Shown: positions 51,692 through 61,924 of the stretch, in pieces
Position numbering within the stretch: position 1 is the stretch's first letter
How the letters are laid out: each line of letters opens with the position of its first letter
Origin: Ornithorhynchus anatinus
Lineage: Eukaryota; Chordata; Mammalia; Monotremata; Ornithorhynchidae
Assembly: GCF_004115215.2 (NCBI RefSeq)
Contig: NC_041751.1
Coordinates: 32,523,798-32,587,797, forward strand
Direction of reading: 5' to 3'
Length of the DNA: 64,000 bases
Made by a program: the position numbers and the translations under genes
The notes under the pieces: generated by a model
Told to the model about the DNA's origin: nothing
Databases searched by the model: none
Seen by the model: the letters and a program-made list of their open reading frames with translations, nothing else

Positions 51692-54600
51692 GTGAGAAGC
51701 GGAGGGGCTGGTGAGGGGGCAGTTCGAAACTCCGCACTGGACCCAACCCGCAGGTCGCATCCGTCCCCGATCCCCCCACGAGGTTCTCGGGAACGGGACG
51801 AGGGTCTGGGCACCCCCTACCCGGGCCGGCCGCTTCCCTGGGGCTGGACGGGGCTTCATTTGTCAGGATCGGGGGGGTCCCTGTGTCCCTCGGGCTGGGG
51901 GCGGCGTCCCGGGGCTGGGGTAGCCCTGGATCCTCGAGACGGATGGACTTCTGGGCGTCCTCTAAACTCACGCCGACCTTCCCACTGTACCTCGCTCTCG
52001 TCTTTCTGGCCACCGACCTCTCGCCCACGTCCCGCCTCTGGCCCGGATCGCCCTCCCTCCTCAAATCCGTCAGACAGTTACTCTCGCCCCCTTCAAACCC
52101 TTATTGAAGACCCATCTCCTCCCAGGGGACTTCCCTGACTGCGCCCTCCTTTCCTCTTCACCCTCTCCCTTCCCCGTCGCCCTGACTTGCTCCCTTCATT
52201 CATCCGCCCCCCTCCCCACCCCTCGGCCCCGACGTCCGCATCTGTAATTTATGTGTATTAATGCCTGTCTCTCCCTCTAGACTTTAAGCTTCTTGTGGGC
52301 CGGGAATGGGTCTGTTCATTGTTATACCGTACTCTCCCCAGCTCTTGGTACAGTGCTCCGCGCACAGTAAGCGCTCGGTAAATGCGATCGAGTGAATGAA
52401 TTCCCGCCCCCATTTCCTCCCCGTTCCCTGGATGGTCCCCAGGTCCCGGTCTGGGCCTCCGGACCGGAAGTGCCCTCAGAGGAGGAGGAGGACCCCCCCG
52501 TGGCATCACAGAGACGCGTAGGCCTCCGGCCGCAGCCCGAGGAGCCCCCGGATCCTCCCCGCCTGCAGGACAGCGGTGAGAGCGGCCCCCAGGCCCGGCG
52601 ATTCTCGGGGGGCACTCGGCGTGGGGGGACGGGGGAGAGTCGACAGGGGACGGCTCCCGGGAGAGCGGGAAACGTTCCCCGCCCCGTTCGTCGTTGAATC
52701 TCCCTCCCCGTTCTCGAGTATCCTCCGCGGAATCGGGGTCTCCGCCCCCGCCCCCTTTGCTCGGCACCGCCCCGGATGGGTCCAAGACCCCAGGCGAGAG
52801 GAAGCGAGGTCATCCACGACGAACCCCTTTCGGGGGAGGAGCCGATTCACCCCGGGCACGAGGGGATGCAGCGGCCCGGCTGTCGGGGTTCCGCCGGGCC
52901 GCCCTCACCTCCTTTCTCCTCCTCCAGGTGGTCCTCGTCCCCGGAGCCCGGCCCCTCCCCCGGAAGACTGGACTGCGGCGGCGGGACCGGTGCCCTCGGT
53001 GAACAGGGCCCAGGTAAGTCTCGGGCCCCCGCGGCCCACCCCTCCCTGAGGAACGGCACCCACCCCCTCCTCCGGGTGCCGTCCGGCCCCCCGCCAGGAC
53101 CCCCGGGCGGGGCCGAGGCTGCAGCGGCCCGGGCTGTGTGGTTTCAGGCGGCCGTGCTCTTCGCGGACGTAGCCGTCCCCCTGAGCCGGGAGGAGTGGAG
53201 GAGCCTGGACGCCGACCAACGGGCTTTCTACCGGGAGGTGACGCTGGACAACTACGAGAACGTGGTCTCGCTAGGTGAGCGTTGCCCCCAGAGGGCGGCG
53301 ACAGCCCACCCCCAGACCCAGAGAGTGCCGAGGGGCGGCCGGTGGGGAAACCGAGGCGGGGCAGCGGGCAGAGGTGGAACGGGAAGACCTGCCTTCCGGG
53401 CAGATACGGTCCACGCCACCCTGGCGGAGACGTCACGGGGTGGAGAAGCGGGAGGTCCCCGGTTCGAGTCCCGGGGCCTGCCGGGTAACCTCATGGCAAG
53501 GCACATCACCCTTCCGGGCCTTTGTTTCCTCATCTGTAAAATGGCAAGAAGAACCCCGTTCCCCCTCTTCGACGGGGAGCTCATGGCGGACAGACTGTCC
53601 GGGCACAGGGTCTTGATTCTTGCCCCGAGCTAAGGACGGGGCTTGCCACGCTGGACCGAAGCTCGTCGTGGGCAGGGAAGGCGTCTATCCGTTGCTCTGT
53701 GGTCCTCTCCCAAGTGCTTGGTACGGTGCTTTGTGCCCAGTAAGCGCTCGATACGTATGACTGAATGAATCCATGAACGATAAGCACCGAACAACGGGAT
53801 TTTTATTACTTTAATTGCTACTGTTAGATCCTCGGGCCAGAACCGCCCAGGGGACCGGCAGTGGAGATGATCTCACCAGTTCCGTAGCGGAAATCCAGGG
53901 AGCTTCCCCGCCTGCAAGAATCTTCCACTCAAATGGAAGGAGGAAGGACTTGGGGTGATTCCCTGTCGCCATACCCCTTCTCTGTTCGGTGGGTGCTCGG
54001 TAGAGAACTAATACCACTCCCATCTCCTTCCCCGCGAACAGGACTTGCGTTTCCCAAGCCGGAGGTGATCTCCTGGCTGGAGCAGGGGAGGGAGCTGGGG
54101 GCTTCCGAGGACGGAGAGGCTCCCCGGATCCCCTGCTTAGGTGAGTGGGGCCGAACAAGTCAGGAGGGAAGCGACACCCAGCTGAGCGCTTAGCGCGGCG
54201 CTCTGCACGTGGTAAGCGCCCAATAAATACGACTGAACGAATACCCTCTGAAGAGAATTTCCCGTTGGCCTCCCCAGTTAGAATGCAAGCCCCCTGTGGG
54301 CGGGGAATGGGTCTCGTCCTTCATGTAGTCCAGTTCGTCGCGTCCAGTGGGCGCTCGGTACCATTATCACCTCGTGACTTCGAATAGAACAATAAACGGA
54401 TGGTTATTATGATTGTTGTTGTTATTATCCTCTTCTCCCACTCCAGAGACGGAAGAGCCGTCCCCCGAGGAGACGGAGAGGCCCGGGACCGCCCCGGCCG
54501 GCTCCGCGGGCCGGGGGGCCGCGGGCTCCGCGTGGGAGGCGTCCCGGGACAAGGGAGGAGGCGTCCCGTGGGCGGGGGACTCCGGGCGGGCCGCCGCCGG

Positions 54601-55684
54601 GCCGCCCCCGCCGGAGCCGCCGCGCCCACCGGCCGCCGCCGAGGCGCCCGGCGAGGAGGCGCCCGCCGCCGGCCGGGCCCGCCCGCGGGAGAAGCGTTAC
54701 CAGTGCGGCGAGTGCGGCCGGAGGTTCAGCTTCCACTCGAGCCTGAGCAGTCACCGGCGCGTCCACACGGGCGAGCGGCCCTACCCGTGCCCGGACTGCG
54801 GCCGGCGCTTCAGCTTCCGCTCCAGCCTGAGCATCCACCGGCGCGTGCACACGGGCGAGAAGCCCTACCCGTGCCCGGACTGCGGGCGCGTGTTCCGGCA
54901 GATCTCCATCCTGACGTGCCACCGGCGGGTGCACACGGGCGAGCGGCCCTACTCCTGCAGCGACTGCGGCCGGGCCTTCAGCCAGAGCTCCCACCTCACC
55001 TGCCACCGGCGCGTCCACACGGGCGAGCGGCCCTACCCGTGCCCGGACTGCGGCAAGGCCTTCGGGGACCGGTCCAGCCTGCGCAAGCACCGGGCCATCC
55101 ACAGCGGCGCCCGGCCCTACTCCTGCGGCCAGTGCGGCAAGGCCTTCGGCTACGTGTCCAGCCTCCACCGCCACTGGAGCGTCCACTCGCCGGACAAGCC
55201 GCACGCCTGCCCGGACTGCGGCAAGGCCTTCCGCCGCCAGTCGTCCTTCGCCGACCACCGGACCACCCACACGGGCCAGAAGCCCCACGCCTGCCCGGAC
55301 TGCGGGAAGACCTTCAGCTACCAGACGTCCCTCTGCCACCACCGGAGGACGCACGCCGGAGGCCCCCGGGGAGGGGGCGCGCCCGGCCCCTACCAGTGCC
55401 CGCTCTGTGCCAAGGCCTTCAAGTCGCCCCGCAGCCTCAGCCAGCACCAGGTGCTGCACAGCGGGGGGAAGCCCTTCACGTGCGCCCAGTGCGGGAAGAA
55501 CTTCAGGTACCCCTCCAACCTCAGCCGGCACCAGAAGGCCCACGCCGGGCAGGCCGGACCCCGGGCCCCCGCCCCGGGGAGCCCTCCGGACGGAAAGGGG
55601 ACGCAGCGGCCCAGGACGGGCCGGGCGGAGCCGGGAGGCCCCCAGGACCGGGTTCACCCCGGCGGGGGGAGGCCGGGGCTCTGA
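51377..55684 (+). CDS. SCAN-KRAB-C2H2 zinc-finger transcription factor
   Basis: A multi-exon gene for a sequence-specific DNA-binding protein of the ZKSCAN type. The proposed coding exons are 51,377-51,691 (SCAN), 52,443-52,575 and 52,928-53,013 (linkers), 53,148-53,274 (KRAB A, 127 nt, the usual size), 54,042-54,140 (KRAB B) and 54,447-55,684 (ten fingers). All junctions carry GT/AG signals and the phases agree (0, 1, 0, 1, 1), giving 1,998 nt, or 665 residues plus stop. SCAN mediates dimerisation. KRAB normally recruits TRIM28, although SCAN-containing KRABs are often weak at this. The ATG follows an acceptor (TTCAG at 51,370-51,374). A non-coding exon may lie in the CpG island near 48.6 kb. 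The orthologue was not identified. Confidence 0.88.
51955..52402 (+). mobile_element. L2 LINE 3' end in SCAN-gene intron
   Basis: A forward L2 3' region of about 450 bp, GC-rich compared with other copies. It has CATCTCCTCCCAGGGGACTTCCCTGA-like sequence, CTGTAATTTATGTGTATTAATG and the CTAGACTTTAAGC motif, ending TGCGATCGAGTGAATGAA. It ends about 40 bp before the next exon. Confidence 0.85.
52443..52575 (+). CDS. Linker exon 1 of the SCAN-KRAB gene
   Basis: Acceptor CCCCAG at 52,437-52,442 and donor GTGAGA at 52,576. It starts in phase 0 with [16 protein letters not shown], the stretch that usually follows SCAN in this family, and then a proline- and glutamate-rich linker. It ends in phase 1. 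Confidence 0.8.
52928..53013 (+). CDS. Linker exon 2 of the SCAN-KRAB gene
   Basis: Acceptor CTCCAG at 52,922-52,927 and donor GTAAGT at 53,014. It carries a proline-rich linker of 29 codons once joined. It connects phase 1 to phase 0 exactly. Its use in the mature transcript is inferred from splice signals and phase only. Confidence 0.65.
53148..53274 (+). CDS. KRAB A-box exon
   Basis: A 127-nt exon, the standard KRAB A size, with acceptor TTTCAG and donor GTGAGC. It encodes [19 protein letters not shown] and then [20 protein letters not shown]. The usual F-DVAV-F-EEW motif is changed at one place: the core phenylalanine before S/TxEEW is leucine (VPLSREEW), and MLENY reads TLDNY. Such changes are known to weaken TRIM28 binding in some family members. 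Confidence 0.92.
53430..53770 (+). mobile_element. MIR-type SINE and L2 tail in KRAB intron
   Basis: An older MIR/Mon-1 element lies at about 53,430-53,565 (CCCGGTTCGAGTCCCGG, then TTCCTCATCTGTAAAATGG). An L2 tail lies at about 53,645-53,770. The first resembles a tRNA B box but has no cloverleaf. Confidence 0.75.
54042..54140 (+). CDS. KRAB B-box exon
   Basis: A 99-nt exon with acceptor GAACAG and donor GTGAGT. Joined in phase 1 it encodes [18 protein letters not shown], which matches the KRAB B consensus (L-KPDVI--LE-GEEP) closely, followed by an acidic stretch. Confidence 0.88.
54170..54370 (+). mobile_element. Two L2 tails before the finger exon
   Basis: Forward L2 ends at about 54,175-54,245 (CAATAAATACGACTGAACGA) and 54,280-54,365. 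Confidence 0.7.
54447..55684 (+). CDS. Ten-finger C2H2 exon
   Basis: The acceptor is ACTCCAG. After an acidic and alanine/proline-rich spacer of about 80 residues there are ten complete C2H2 fingers, from [10 protein letters not shown] (about 54,700) to [10 protein letters not shown] (end about 55,545). Linkers 1-4 are canonical TGERP/TGEKP. Later ones are SGARP, SPDKP, TGQKP, a stretched AGG...GP linker between fingers 8 and 9, and SGGKP. No finger has lost a zinc ligand. The exon is extremely GC-rich, which produces large spurious frames on the other strand and in frame +1. It ends TGA at 55,682. Confidence 0.95.
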
Positions 55685-55914
55685 CCCGGTGCCCCGGCAG
55701 GGCCCGGGGCGAGTGGCCCGCGCCCCGCGCCGGACCGCGGCCTGCCCCGTCAAGCCCCCGCGGCGGGGCCCGGGGGACCGTCCCCCGTGTCCGTCCGAGG
55801 CCTCGGGAGAGATCTCACCAGGTGTTTTCGTGTTGGGAGCTGCAAACCATCCCCATCCCCCCCTTGCCCAAGTTTGTCGGACCGAGGCAGAACCGTCGTG
55901 TGATAGTTAACACC

Positions 55915-55920
55915 ATTAAA
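55915..55920 (+). terminator. Polyadenylation signal of the zinc-finger gene
   Basis: An ATTAAA hexamer 231 bases after the stop codon, followed within 30 bases by a T-rich stretch (CATTTTTCAC) and GTGTCG. It is the nearest poly(A) signal to the stop. Confidence 0.7.
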
Positions 55921-56029
55921 GCACATTTTTCACTCAGTGTCGCGTCGCTTTCTGCCCTCCTGGTCCCTCCCCATCTCCCCGTCTCCTTCCCTCTGGGTGG
56001 GTTTCTTGTCCTGGCCTTTCCTCCGTCTG

Positions 56030-56640
56030 TCTAGCGGTAGCTGTGGGCACGTTCGTGGAGCGCCTGGCCCGGGCGGTACGCTGTACCGGGCGCCTAGGAA
56101 GGACGGGATAAAGAAACGACACGTTCCCTGTCCACGGGGAGCTCAGGTGGGAGAGAAGTACGTGAAACCATTGTCCCTTTAGAGAAGTCAAAATAAGATC
56201 GAGGACTCGACTGATTCAACCATCTGTCAGTCATTTATTGAGTGCTTACGGTCTGCAGAGCAGTGTACTAAGGGTTTTGTACTAGCCATTTGTCTCTAGA
56301 GTGGTCAGAACGGATTGAACAATCAGTCGATTGATTAAGCCATTTGTCGGTCAATTGTATCTATCGATAGCACTTTGTACTAACCACTGGTTCCTAGAGA
56401 GGTCAAAATAAGTGGATCGATCAGACACATAGCCAGGAACGCCAAAGCGGGTCAGTGCTGGGGAGTGCTAGGTGGGATAAGTTGTTGTCTAGGATGCTTG
56501 GAGATTAATCAAGGAAAGCTTGAGGGAGGTGGGATTTCGGGAGGGAATTGAATATGGGGAGCGCTGTGGACCGCCTGGGGTGGGGAGGGAGAGGATTCCA
56601 AACTGGGAGGACAGTGAGAGCGACAAAAGCAGGTAGATCA
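56030..56640 (-). mobile_element. Old L2 fragments, reverse
   Basis: Reverse L2 tails lie at about 56,030-56,165, 56,215-56,300 and 56,320-56,400. A more internal reverse piece lies at 56,500-56,640. All are strongly diverged. Confidence 0.6.
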
Positions 56641-56699
56641 GGAGGGGCCAGACAGAAAAGACCCTTGAAGCCGATCGTGATTCTCCCTCTCACTTAAAC

Positions 56700-57490
56700 T
56701 GGGATCCCCGTGTGGGACGGGGACTGTTATCCGGCCTGATCTGGCTTAGTGGAGAGAGCCCGGGCTTGGGAGTCAGAGGACGTGTCTGCTATGTGACCCC
56801 GGGCAAGCCACTTCTGTGTGTCTCAGTTACCTCGTCTGTAAAATGGGGAGTAAGACTGACCCCCACGTGGAACAACCCGATTACCTTATATCTCCCCCAG
56901 CACTTAGAACAGTGCTCGGCGCATAGTAAGTGCTTAACAAATAGCATCGTTGTTATCGTAATCAGTATCTACCTCACGCTTGGAATGGTGCTTGACACAA
57001 AGTAAACGAGCTTGGAAGTGAGAAGGACCTGGGTTCTAATCCTGGATCTTGCACATGTCTACTGTGTGACTGGGCAAGTGATGTCACTTTTCTGTGCCTC
57101 AGTTCCCTCATCTGTAAAATGGGGATTGAGACTGTGAGCCTCGCGTGGGACAGCGTTCAACTTGATTGACTTGTGTCCACCCCGGTGCTTAGAACAGTAC
57201 TCGGTACATAGTGTATAACAAGTACCATTACTATTAGTGGATAGAACTTGGGCCTGGGAGTCAGAAGGATGTGGGTTTTAATCCTGGCCGTGCCACGTGT
57301 CCGCTGTGTAATCTTGGGAAAGTCAAGTCACTTCTTTGTGCCTCGGTTCCCTCATCTGTAAAATGGGGATGAAGACCGTGAGTCCCATGTGGGACGGACT
57401 GTGTCCGATCTGATTTTCTTGTATTGATCCCAGCGCTTAGTACAGTGCCTGGCACATAGTAAGTGCTTAACAAACACCATAAAAAAAATC
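56700..57490 (+). mobile_element. Three consecutive forward Mon-1 SINEs
   Basis: Elements at about 56,735-56,965, 57,008-57,232 and 57,233-57,485, all in the same direction. A reverse L2 piece follows at about 57,490-57,680 and another L2 tail at 57,765-57,850. Confidence 0.85.
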
Positions 57491-57946
57491 GACATGACCC
57501 CCTGCCTTTAGAGGGCTTATTTGATCTAATGGGACAGCATTATCGATCAATAATGTTTACCGAGCCCCTACTGGGAGCAGGACTCTTTTAAGTGTTTGAA
57601 AAAGAACGATAGATATAGTAGACATGATCCCGGTCCTCAAGTAATTTTCAATCTACAGGGAGAGGCAGATGTTAAAATAACTCCCAGGCAAGAAGCAGGG
57701 GGTGTGGATGTAAATTAGTGCTTGAATGTGTGGGTGCGGAAAATACACATAGAAATGATAAACTATTCATTCAATCGTATTTACTGAGCACTTACTGTGT
57801 GCAGAGCACTGCCCCTCACCCAACAGGCGCTCAATAAACGCAGCAGCTGATATTGTAAATCATGATGAAGATGCTTACCCTGAATATTATAAAGATAATG
57901 TTGAAGATCTTGCCGAGGGATGGTGGAAAAAAAAGGGACCGAGAAT

Positions 57947-58018
57947 TGGAGATGCCGGGGATTGAACCCGAGACCTCATACATGCGAAGCATGCGCTCTA
58001 CCACTGAGCTACATCCCC
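57947..58018 (-). tRNA. tRNA-Ala-CGC: tRNA-Ala (CGC)
   Basis: A 72-nt minus-strand gene with acceptor GGGGATG pairing with CATCTCC (one G:T pair), discriminator A, and the G:T (3:70) wobble typical of alanine tRNAs. The A box is TAGCTCAGTGG. The anticodon loop TTCGCAT reads CGC. The T loop is TTCAATC, with a T:G pair at the base of the T stem. A run of eight T follows on the minus strand (plus-strand A at about 57,927-57,934). Confidence 0.93.
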
Positions 58019-58117
58019 TCTTCTGATAATTATTTTTCCTTTCTTCCCACCACAGATTTTTGTTTCTGCTCTGCTCGGCGTGTCCCCATGGATTTCGGGA
58101 TTACCTCAGAGTCGATG

Positions 58118-58690
58118 AGGGAGGAGGAGGAGGAGAAAAGGTGATGGGGAGGAGGGAGAGGAGGAAAAAGAGACGAGAAGGGGGAAAGGAGGAGAATAAT
58201 AACTACTGTGGTATTTGATAAGCATTTACTGTGGGCCAGGCACTGGAGGAGAAAGGGGAGGAGGAAAAGGAGAAAAAGAGAATGGGGAGAAAGAAGAGAA
58301 AGGGGAGGAGGAAAAGCAGAGAAGAGGAAAGGAGGAGAAAGGGGAGAACAAAGGGAAAGGAAAAGAGGAAAATGAGAAGAAAGGGGGAATGGAAGAGGAA
58401 GGGGAGAAGAAAAAAGAGAAGGGGAGAGGAAGAGAAGGGAGAAGAAAAAGGAGAAAAGGGAAAGGGGAAAGGAAGAGAAAGGGGAGGAAGAAAAGGGGAA
58501 AACGAGAAGGGGAAAGGAAGAAGAAAGGGGGGAAGAAAAAGAGATGGGGAAGGAAGAGAAAGGGAACGAGGAAAAGGAGAAGAAAAGGGGAAAGGAGAAA
58601 GGGGAGGAAGAAAAGGAGGAGAGAAGGGGAAAAGGAGGAGGAAAAGATGAAGAGGGGAAGGAGGAAAAGCAAGAAGAAGGTTTAAAATGG
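58118..58690. repeat. Long polypurine tract
   Basis: About 570 bp with almost only A and G on the plus strand (GAGGAGGAGAAAAGG-type units). It is interrupted once by a Mon-1 scrap at 58,196-58,246. Purine-rich DNA continues more weakly to about 58,890. Mirror-like segments could form triplex (H-DNA). Long Glu/Lys/Gly-rich and Ser/Phe/Pro-rich open frames on both strands are compositional artefacts. Confidence 0.9.
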
Positions 58691-59209
58691 TCCGGGAGAG
58701 TCCGCGTCGAAAACCAGGGCGTTGGAGAGGCGGTTCTCCCAAGCAAGACATTCTGAAGAAGGGGAAGGGGTGTGGGTGGAGGGGAGAGGAAGAAGGACGA
58801 TAAATGATCGATGGCAAATAGAGAGGAGGAGGGAGGAACAGGGACAAGCGAGGAGAGAGGGAGACAAAAGAGGGGGAACAGGAAGACAGTTCCCCGAAGA
58901 ATTGTCATCGAGGCCTTCGTTAAGGGTTTATCGTGTGCTAAGCACTGCACTAACCGCTGGGGTATCTACCTGACAAGCAGGTCGGGCTCTCGGCTTTCCC
59001 ATCGGTTTCTCTCAGGCTGTGGCTCTCTCGTTTTCCCGGCTTACGGGGTGGGAATGAAAGCTCGGGTCGTTTTCCCTAGCAACCAGAAAGCAGATGCTCG
59101 GGAGAAGAACAAAGAAATGGAATCCCAACCATCAGGGAGATGGGAAAAAGGATTTTTTCCTCCCCCTCCCCATCGATAGACAACCATTGCGAGACCACCC
59201 TTCCACCCC

Positions 59210-59292
59210 ACCAGGATGGCCGAGTGGTTAAGGCGTTGGACTTAAGATCCAATGGGCGTATGCCCGCGTGGGTTCGAACCCCACTCCTGGTA
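59210..59292 (+). tRNA. tRNA-Leu-TAA: tRNA-Leu (TAA)
   Basis: An 83-nt class II tRNA with acceptor ACCAGGA pairing with TCCTGGT, discriminator A and a long variable arm (TGGGCGTATGCCCG) with its own stem. The anticodon loop ACTTAAGA contains TAA. The A box TGGCCGAGTGG and B box GGTTCGAACCC are canonical. TTTT follows at about 59,299. Confidence 0.96.
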
Positions 59293-59453
59293 ATGGTATT
59301 TTATTTTCTGACAAATTGCTTCATTCACCGGCATTTCCAACGGTTTTCATCACCTTGTCTCATCAGCAAACCGATTTTATCCTCCCCTCTACCCTCGCGT
59401 CCCCACGAGGAAAATTCACCGTGGCAGGATTTCAAACTTCAAAGAAGCAGAAG

Positions 59454-59527
59454 GGTTCTGTGGCTTAGTTGGTTAAAGCGCCTGTCTAGTAAACAGGAGA
59501 TCCTGGGTTCGAATCCCAGCAGGACCT
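59454..59527 (+). tRNA. tRNA-Thr-AGT: tRNA-Thr (AGT)
   Basis: A 74-nt gene with acceptor GGTTCTG pairing with CAGGACC, discriminator T, and anticodon loop CTAGTAA reading AGT. The acceptor differs from the human gene as known at several bases, but the changes are paired, including a T:A and a T:G pair. A TTTTT run starts directly after the gene. Confidence 0.95.
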
Positions 59528-59561
59528 TTTTCATTATTGGAATGATGATATTTCCCCATCT

Positions 59562-60450
59562 TCCAAACTTTCCTGAGATTACATCTCCTCCAGGAAGCCT
59601 TCCCTGAGCAGTTTTTAAGTCATCCTACCTTGAATCCCCAGATGCCACTTTAGGCTTGCCAAGCCACCAAAGCACCCCACCTTATAACTCCTATGTATCA
59701 GTGTGAATCCTCTCTTAATTTCCTTTTTTCTGATTTATTTTAGTGTCTGTTTTCTCTGCTAAATTGTATGTTCCCTGAGAGTTTTATCTTCCTCGGGTTA
59801 TGTCCCTTGTACTCTTCTAAATGTTTAGGAGATTGATGGATTATTATTGATGGATATCAGTCTCCCCTACTTGACTGTAAGGTTCTCGAGAGCAGGGTTG
59901 GTGTCTTCTGATTCTTTTGTACTCTAAACTGAGTTTGTTGCGGGTAGAAAACGTGTCTACCGATTCTGTCATAGCGTCCTCTCCCAAGTGCTTAGTACAG
60001 TGCTCTGTACCCAATAAGTACTCAAGAAACGTGATTAGCCGATCTGGGGGTTGGCCTTGGGGAGACAGATCAGCCTGAAAATTAGCTCTTTCAGCTCTCA
60101 GGTTCCACACGCAGGACCGGCGAAGAGAGGAGCTCTCTCTCCCATCCCCTGCTCTGCCTCTGTTTCCGCTGTCAACCTCCCAGGGTCTGCCCCTCCCACC
60201 CCCTTAGCACCCCACTCACATCAGCCCCCACCTTGAGATCTATTTTATTTGATTAATGATGTGGTATAGATCTATAATTCTTTTTATTTATACTGATGCT
60301 ATTGATGCCTGTTTACTTGTTTTGCTGTCTGTCTCCCCCCTTCTAGACTGTGAGCCCATTTTGGGCAGGGATCGTCTTCCCAAGCGCTTAGTACAGTGCT
60401 CGGCACACAGTAAGCGCTCAATTAATCCCAGTTCATGAATGAATGAATGA
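59562..60450 (+). mobile_element. L2 LINE 3' ends
   Basis: An old forward L2 3' region lies at about 59,562-59,860 (TCTCCTCCAGGAAGCCTTCCCTGA-like start). A second lies at about 59,862-60,040 and a younger one at about 60,130-60,450, ending in GAAT repeats. No gene was seen. Confidence 0.75.
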
Positions 60451-60520
60451 ATCCTGGTGTGGAAGTGATTGCTCTCCCCCCCGCAAAACAGGAAGTTTCC
60501 TTCTAGACCGAGATGCCCCA

Positions 60521-61501
60521 TCACCTAATCCCAGGCGGACTCAGTGGGAAGGTGGATGGCTTCCCCGCTCCGCTCTGGGAGTCCATGCTGGAATCAGAAG
60601 ATTCCTTTTCCCAGAACGTTCTCATCCTCTTATCGCTCGTAATGATCAAGAACGGAGTGATGGATGAGAAGGTGTAGCCCAGCAGCATGTGACTGTTCAT
60701 CAGCAAAGGAGAGTTCTCTTTCACGTTTACTAAAATGCTCAGCATGATTCTCTGTCGTCCATAATGGAGGATGTAAAGGGTGACCAGGGCGATGACCCTC
60801 TTGGCCGCTCTGACCTCAGGCCTCGCCCTGGGGGAGCGTCCGGGGCCGTGGAGGTGCTGGACCCGCCGGTGGTGTCTTTGCAGGACAAGCACCATGTAGC
60901 CACTGGCCGTGCTCATGAGCACCATGAAGAACAGATCCCGGAGGGAAAGCGCCACTGAAATGATCAGGTTGATGTCCGCTCTGGTACTGATTCGTGAGCA
61001 ATATTTGAGATCCAATATGACGTGAACAGTGCTGGTGTTCTGGAGGCCGGTGGTGTACAGAGGCGTGGTTACATCTATGACCAGATTGAGGATCCAGGAG
61101 AGGAGACAGAAAGGGACGACACACTTGGGCAGTTTGGCTTTGACCCCCGCCCAGCGGGAGGTGCCGGGGCTGACGGTGACGGCCTGGAAGACGCTCAGGA
61201 GGCAGGTGGTGCAGATGGCGAGACCCCGGCCCACTCGGTAGAGGTACATGAGGATTTTACAGCCGACGGTATCCAGGAAATTTCTCAGCCCCCAAGCTGA
61301 CATGGTCTCGGGGATTCCACTAGTGAGGAGGATGATGGTGTTGGCCAAGGTTAGGTGGGCGAGGATCAGGTCTGGGGAGCTGGGCTTGTGGCTGGCGGAG
61401 ACGACGTGGGCGTAAAACAGGAGGAGCAAGACGTTCACCGAGATCCCGATGCTGATCTGTACCAGAATCACGATCCCAAAGGAGAGCTCAGTGCCGTCCA
61501 T
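60521..61501 (-). CDS. Vomeronasal type-1 receptor, right-end gene
   Basis: An intact V1R of 326 residues from the ATG at 61,501. The frame can be read further upstream only by way of a TTG codon and lies beyond the splice acceptor, so this ATG is chosen. It opens MDGTELSFGIV and keeps TCLLSVFQAVTVSPGTSRW, the loop cysteines (GCK, KYC), an NTS glycosylation site in loop 2 and the RAAKRVIALVTLYIL block of TM6. Its C-terminal tail is about 17 residues longer than in the other receptors here, because the usual stop after the DSSMDS-type end is absent. The leader acceptor is CCGCAG with exon start at 61,529; the donor is at 63,417, giving an intron of 1.89 kb. Confidence 0.96.
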   Translation of the reverse strand: MDGTELSFGIVILVQISIGISVNVLLLLFYAHVVSASHKPSSPDLILAHLTLANTIILLTSGIPETMSAWGLRNFLDTVGCKILMYLYRVGRGLAICTTCLLSVFQAVTVSPGTSRWAGVKAKLPKCVVPFCLLSWILNLVIDVTTPLYTTGLQNTSTVHVILDLKYCSRISTRADINLIISVALSLRDLFFMVLMSTASGYMVLVLQRHHRRVQHLHGPGRSPRARPEVRAAKRVIALVTLYILHYGRQRIMLSILVNVKENSPLLMNSHMLLGYTFSSITPFLIITSDKRMRTFWEKESSDSSMDSQSGAGKPSTFPLSPPGIR

Positions 61502-61594
61502 TGCCTCCGATTCTAGGTTAGACGGTCTCCTGCGGAGCAACCTGGGAGCGGGGAAGAGAGGAAAGTGGAAGAAAGACAGAAAGAGAGAGCAGGA

Positions 61595-61720
61595 AGTAGT
61601 AATGGCACTTTATTCCAGGTCCAAGATCACACAGCAGACCAGAGCCAGGATTAGAATCCAGGTCCTTCTGACTCCTAGGCCCGTGCTCTATCCACTAGGC
61701 CGTGCCGCTTCTCTGGGGAA
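61595..61720 (-). mobile_element. Mon-1 fragment in leader intron
   Basis: A reverse Mon-1 5' half (AGGTCCAAGATCACACAGCAGAC to TATCCACTAGGCC). Confidence 0.75.
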
Positions 61721-61924
61721 GCATGAGGTTCCAGGGCAGGAGGAGGGGCTGATAGCCGAGAACGACATTTCTACTTCTGCTCTTCCCCCTCTCAGGATGG
61801 CACCCGGAGAGTTTCCGGTCCTCTGCCTGTCTTGGGCCTCTACCTGTCTCGGCGACAGGAGGGAGAGTCAAGCAGAGGCAGACCCGTTCCATTCCTAGCT
61901 TGGCCAGCGGCTAGCGAGAGGAAG

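Noticed and set aside
53450-53480. A possible tRNA B box (GGTTCGAGTCC) in the KRAB intron
   Set aside because: No acceptor or anticodon stem can be folded around it, and it continues into a MIR-type SINE. Many B-box-like GGTTCTAATCC matches elsewhere likewise belong to Mon-1 SINEs.
54425-55753. A 442-codon open frame antisense to the zinc-finger exon and a 544-codon frame in +1
   Set aside because: Both result from the extreme GC content of the finger exon. The sense frame has ten perfect C2H2 fingers.
58030-58950. A 306-codon Ser/Phe/Leu/Pro-rich frame and Glu/Lys/Gly-rich frames over the purine tract
   Set aside because: They are translations of a simple polypurine/polypyrimidine tract.
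61502-61540. An upstream start for the V1R at 60,521 giving 339 residues
   Set aside because: The extension begins at a TTG codon and spans the predicted splice acceptor (CCGCAG). All other receptors here start at the position matching the ATG at 61,501.
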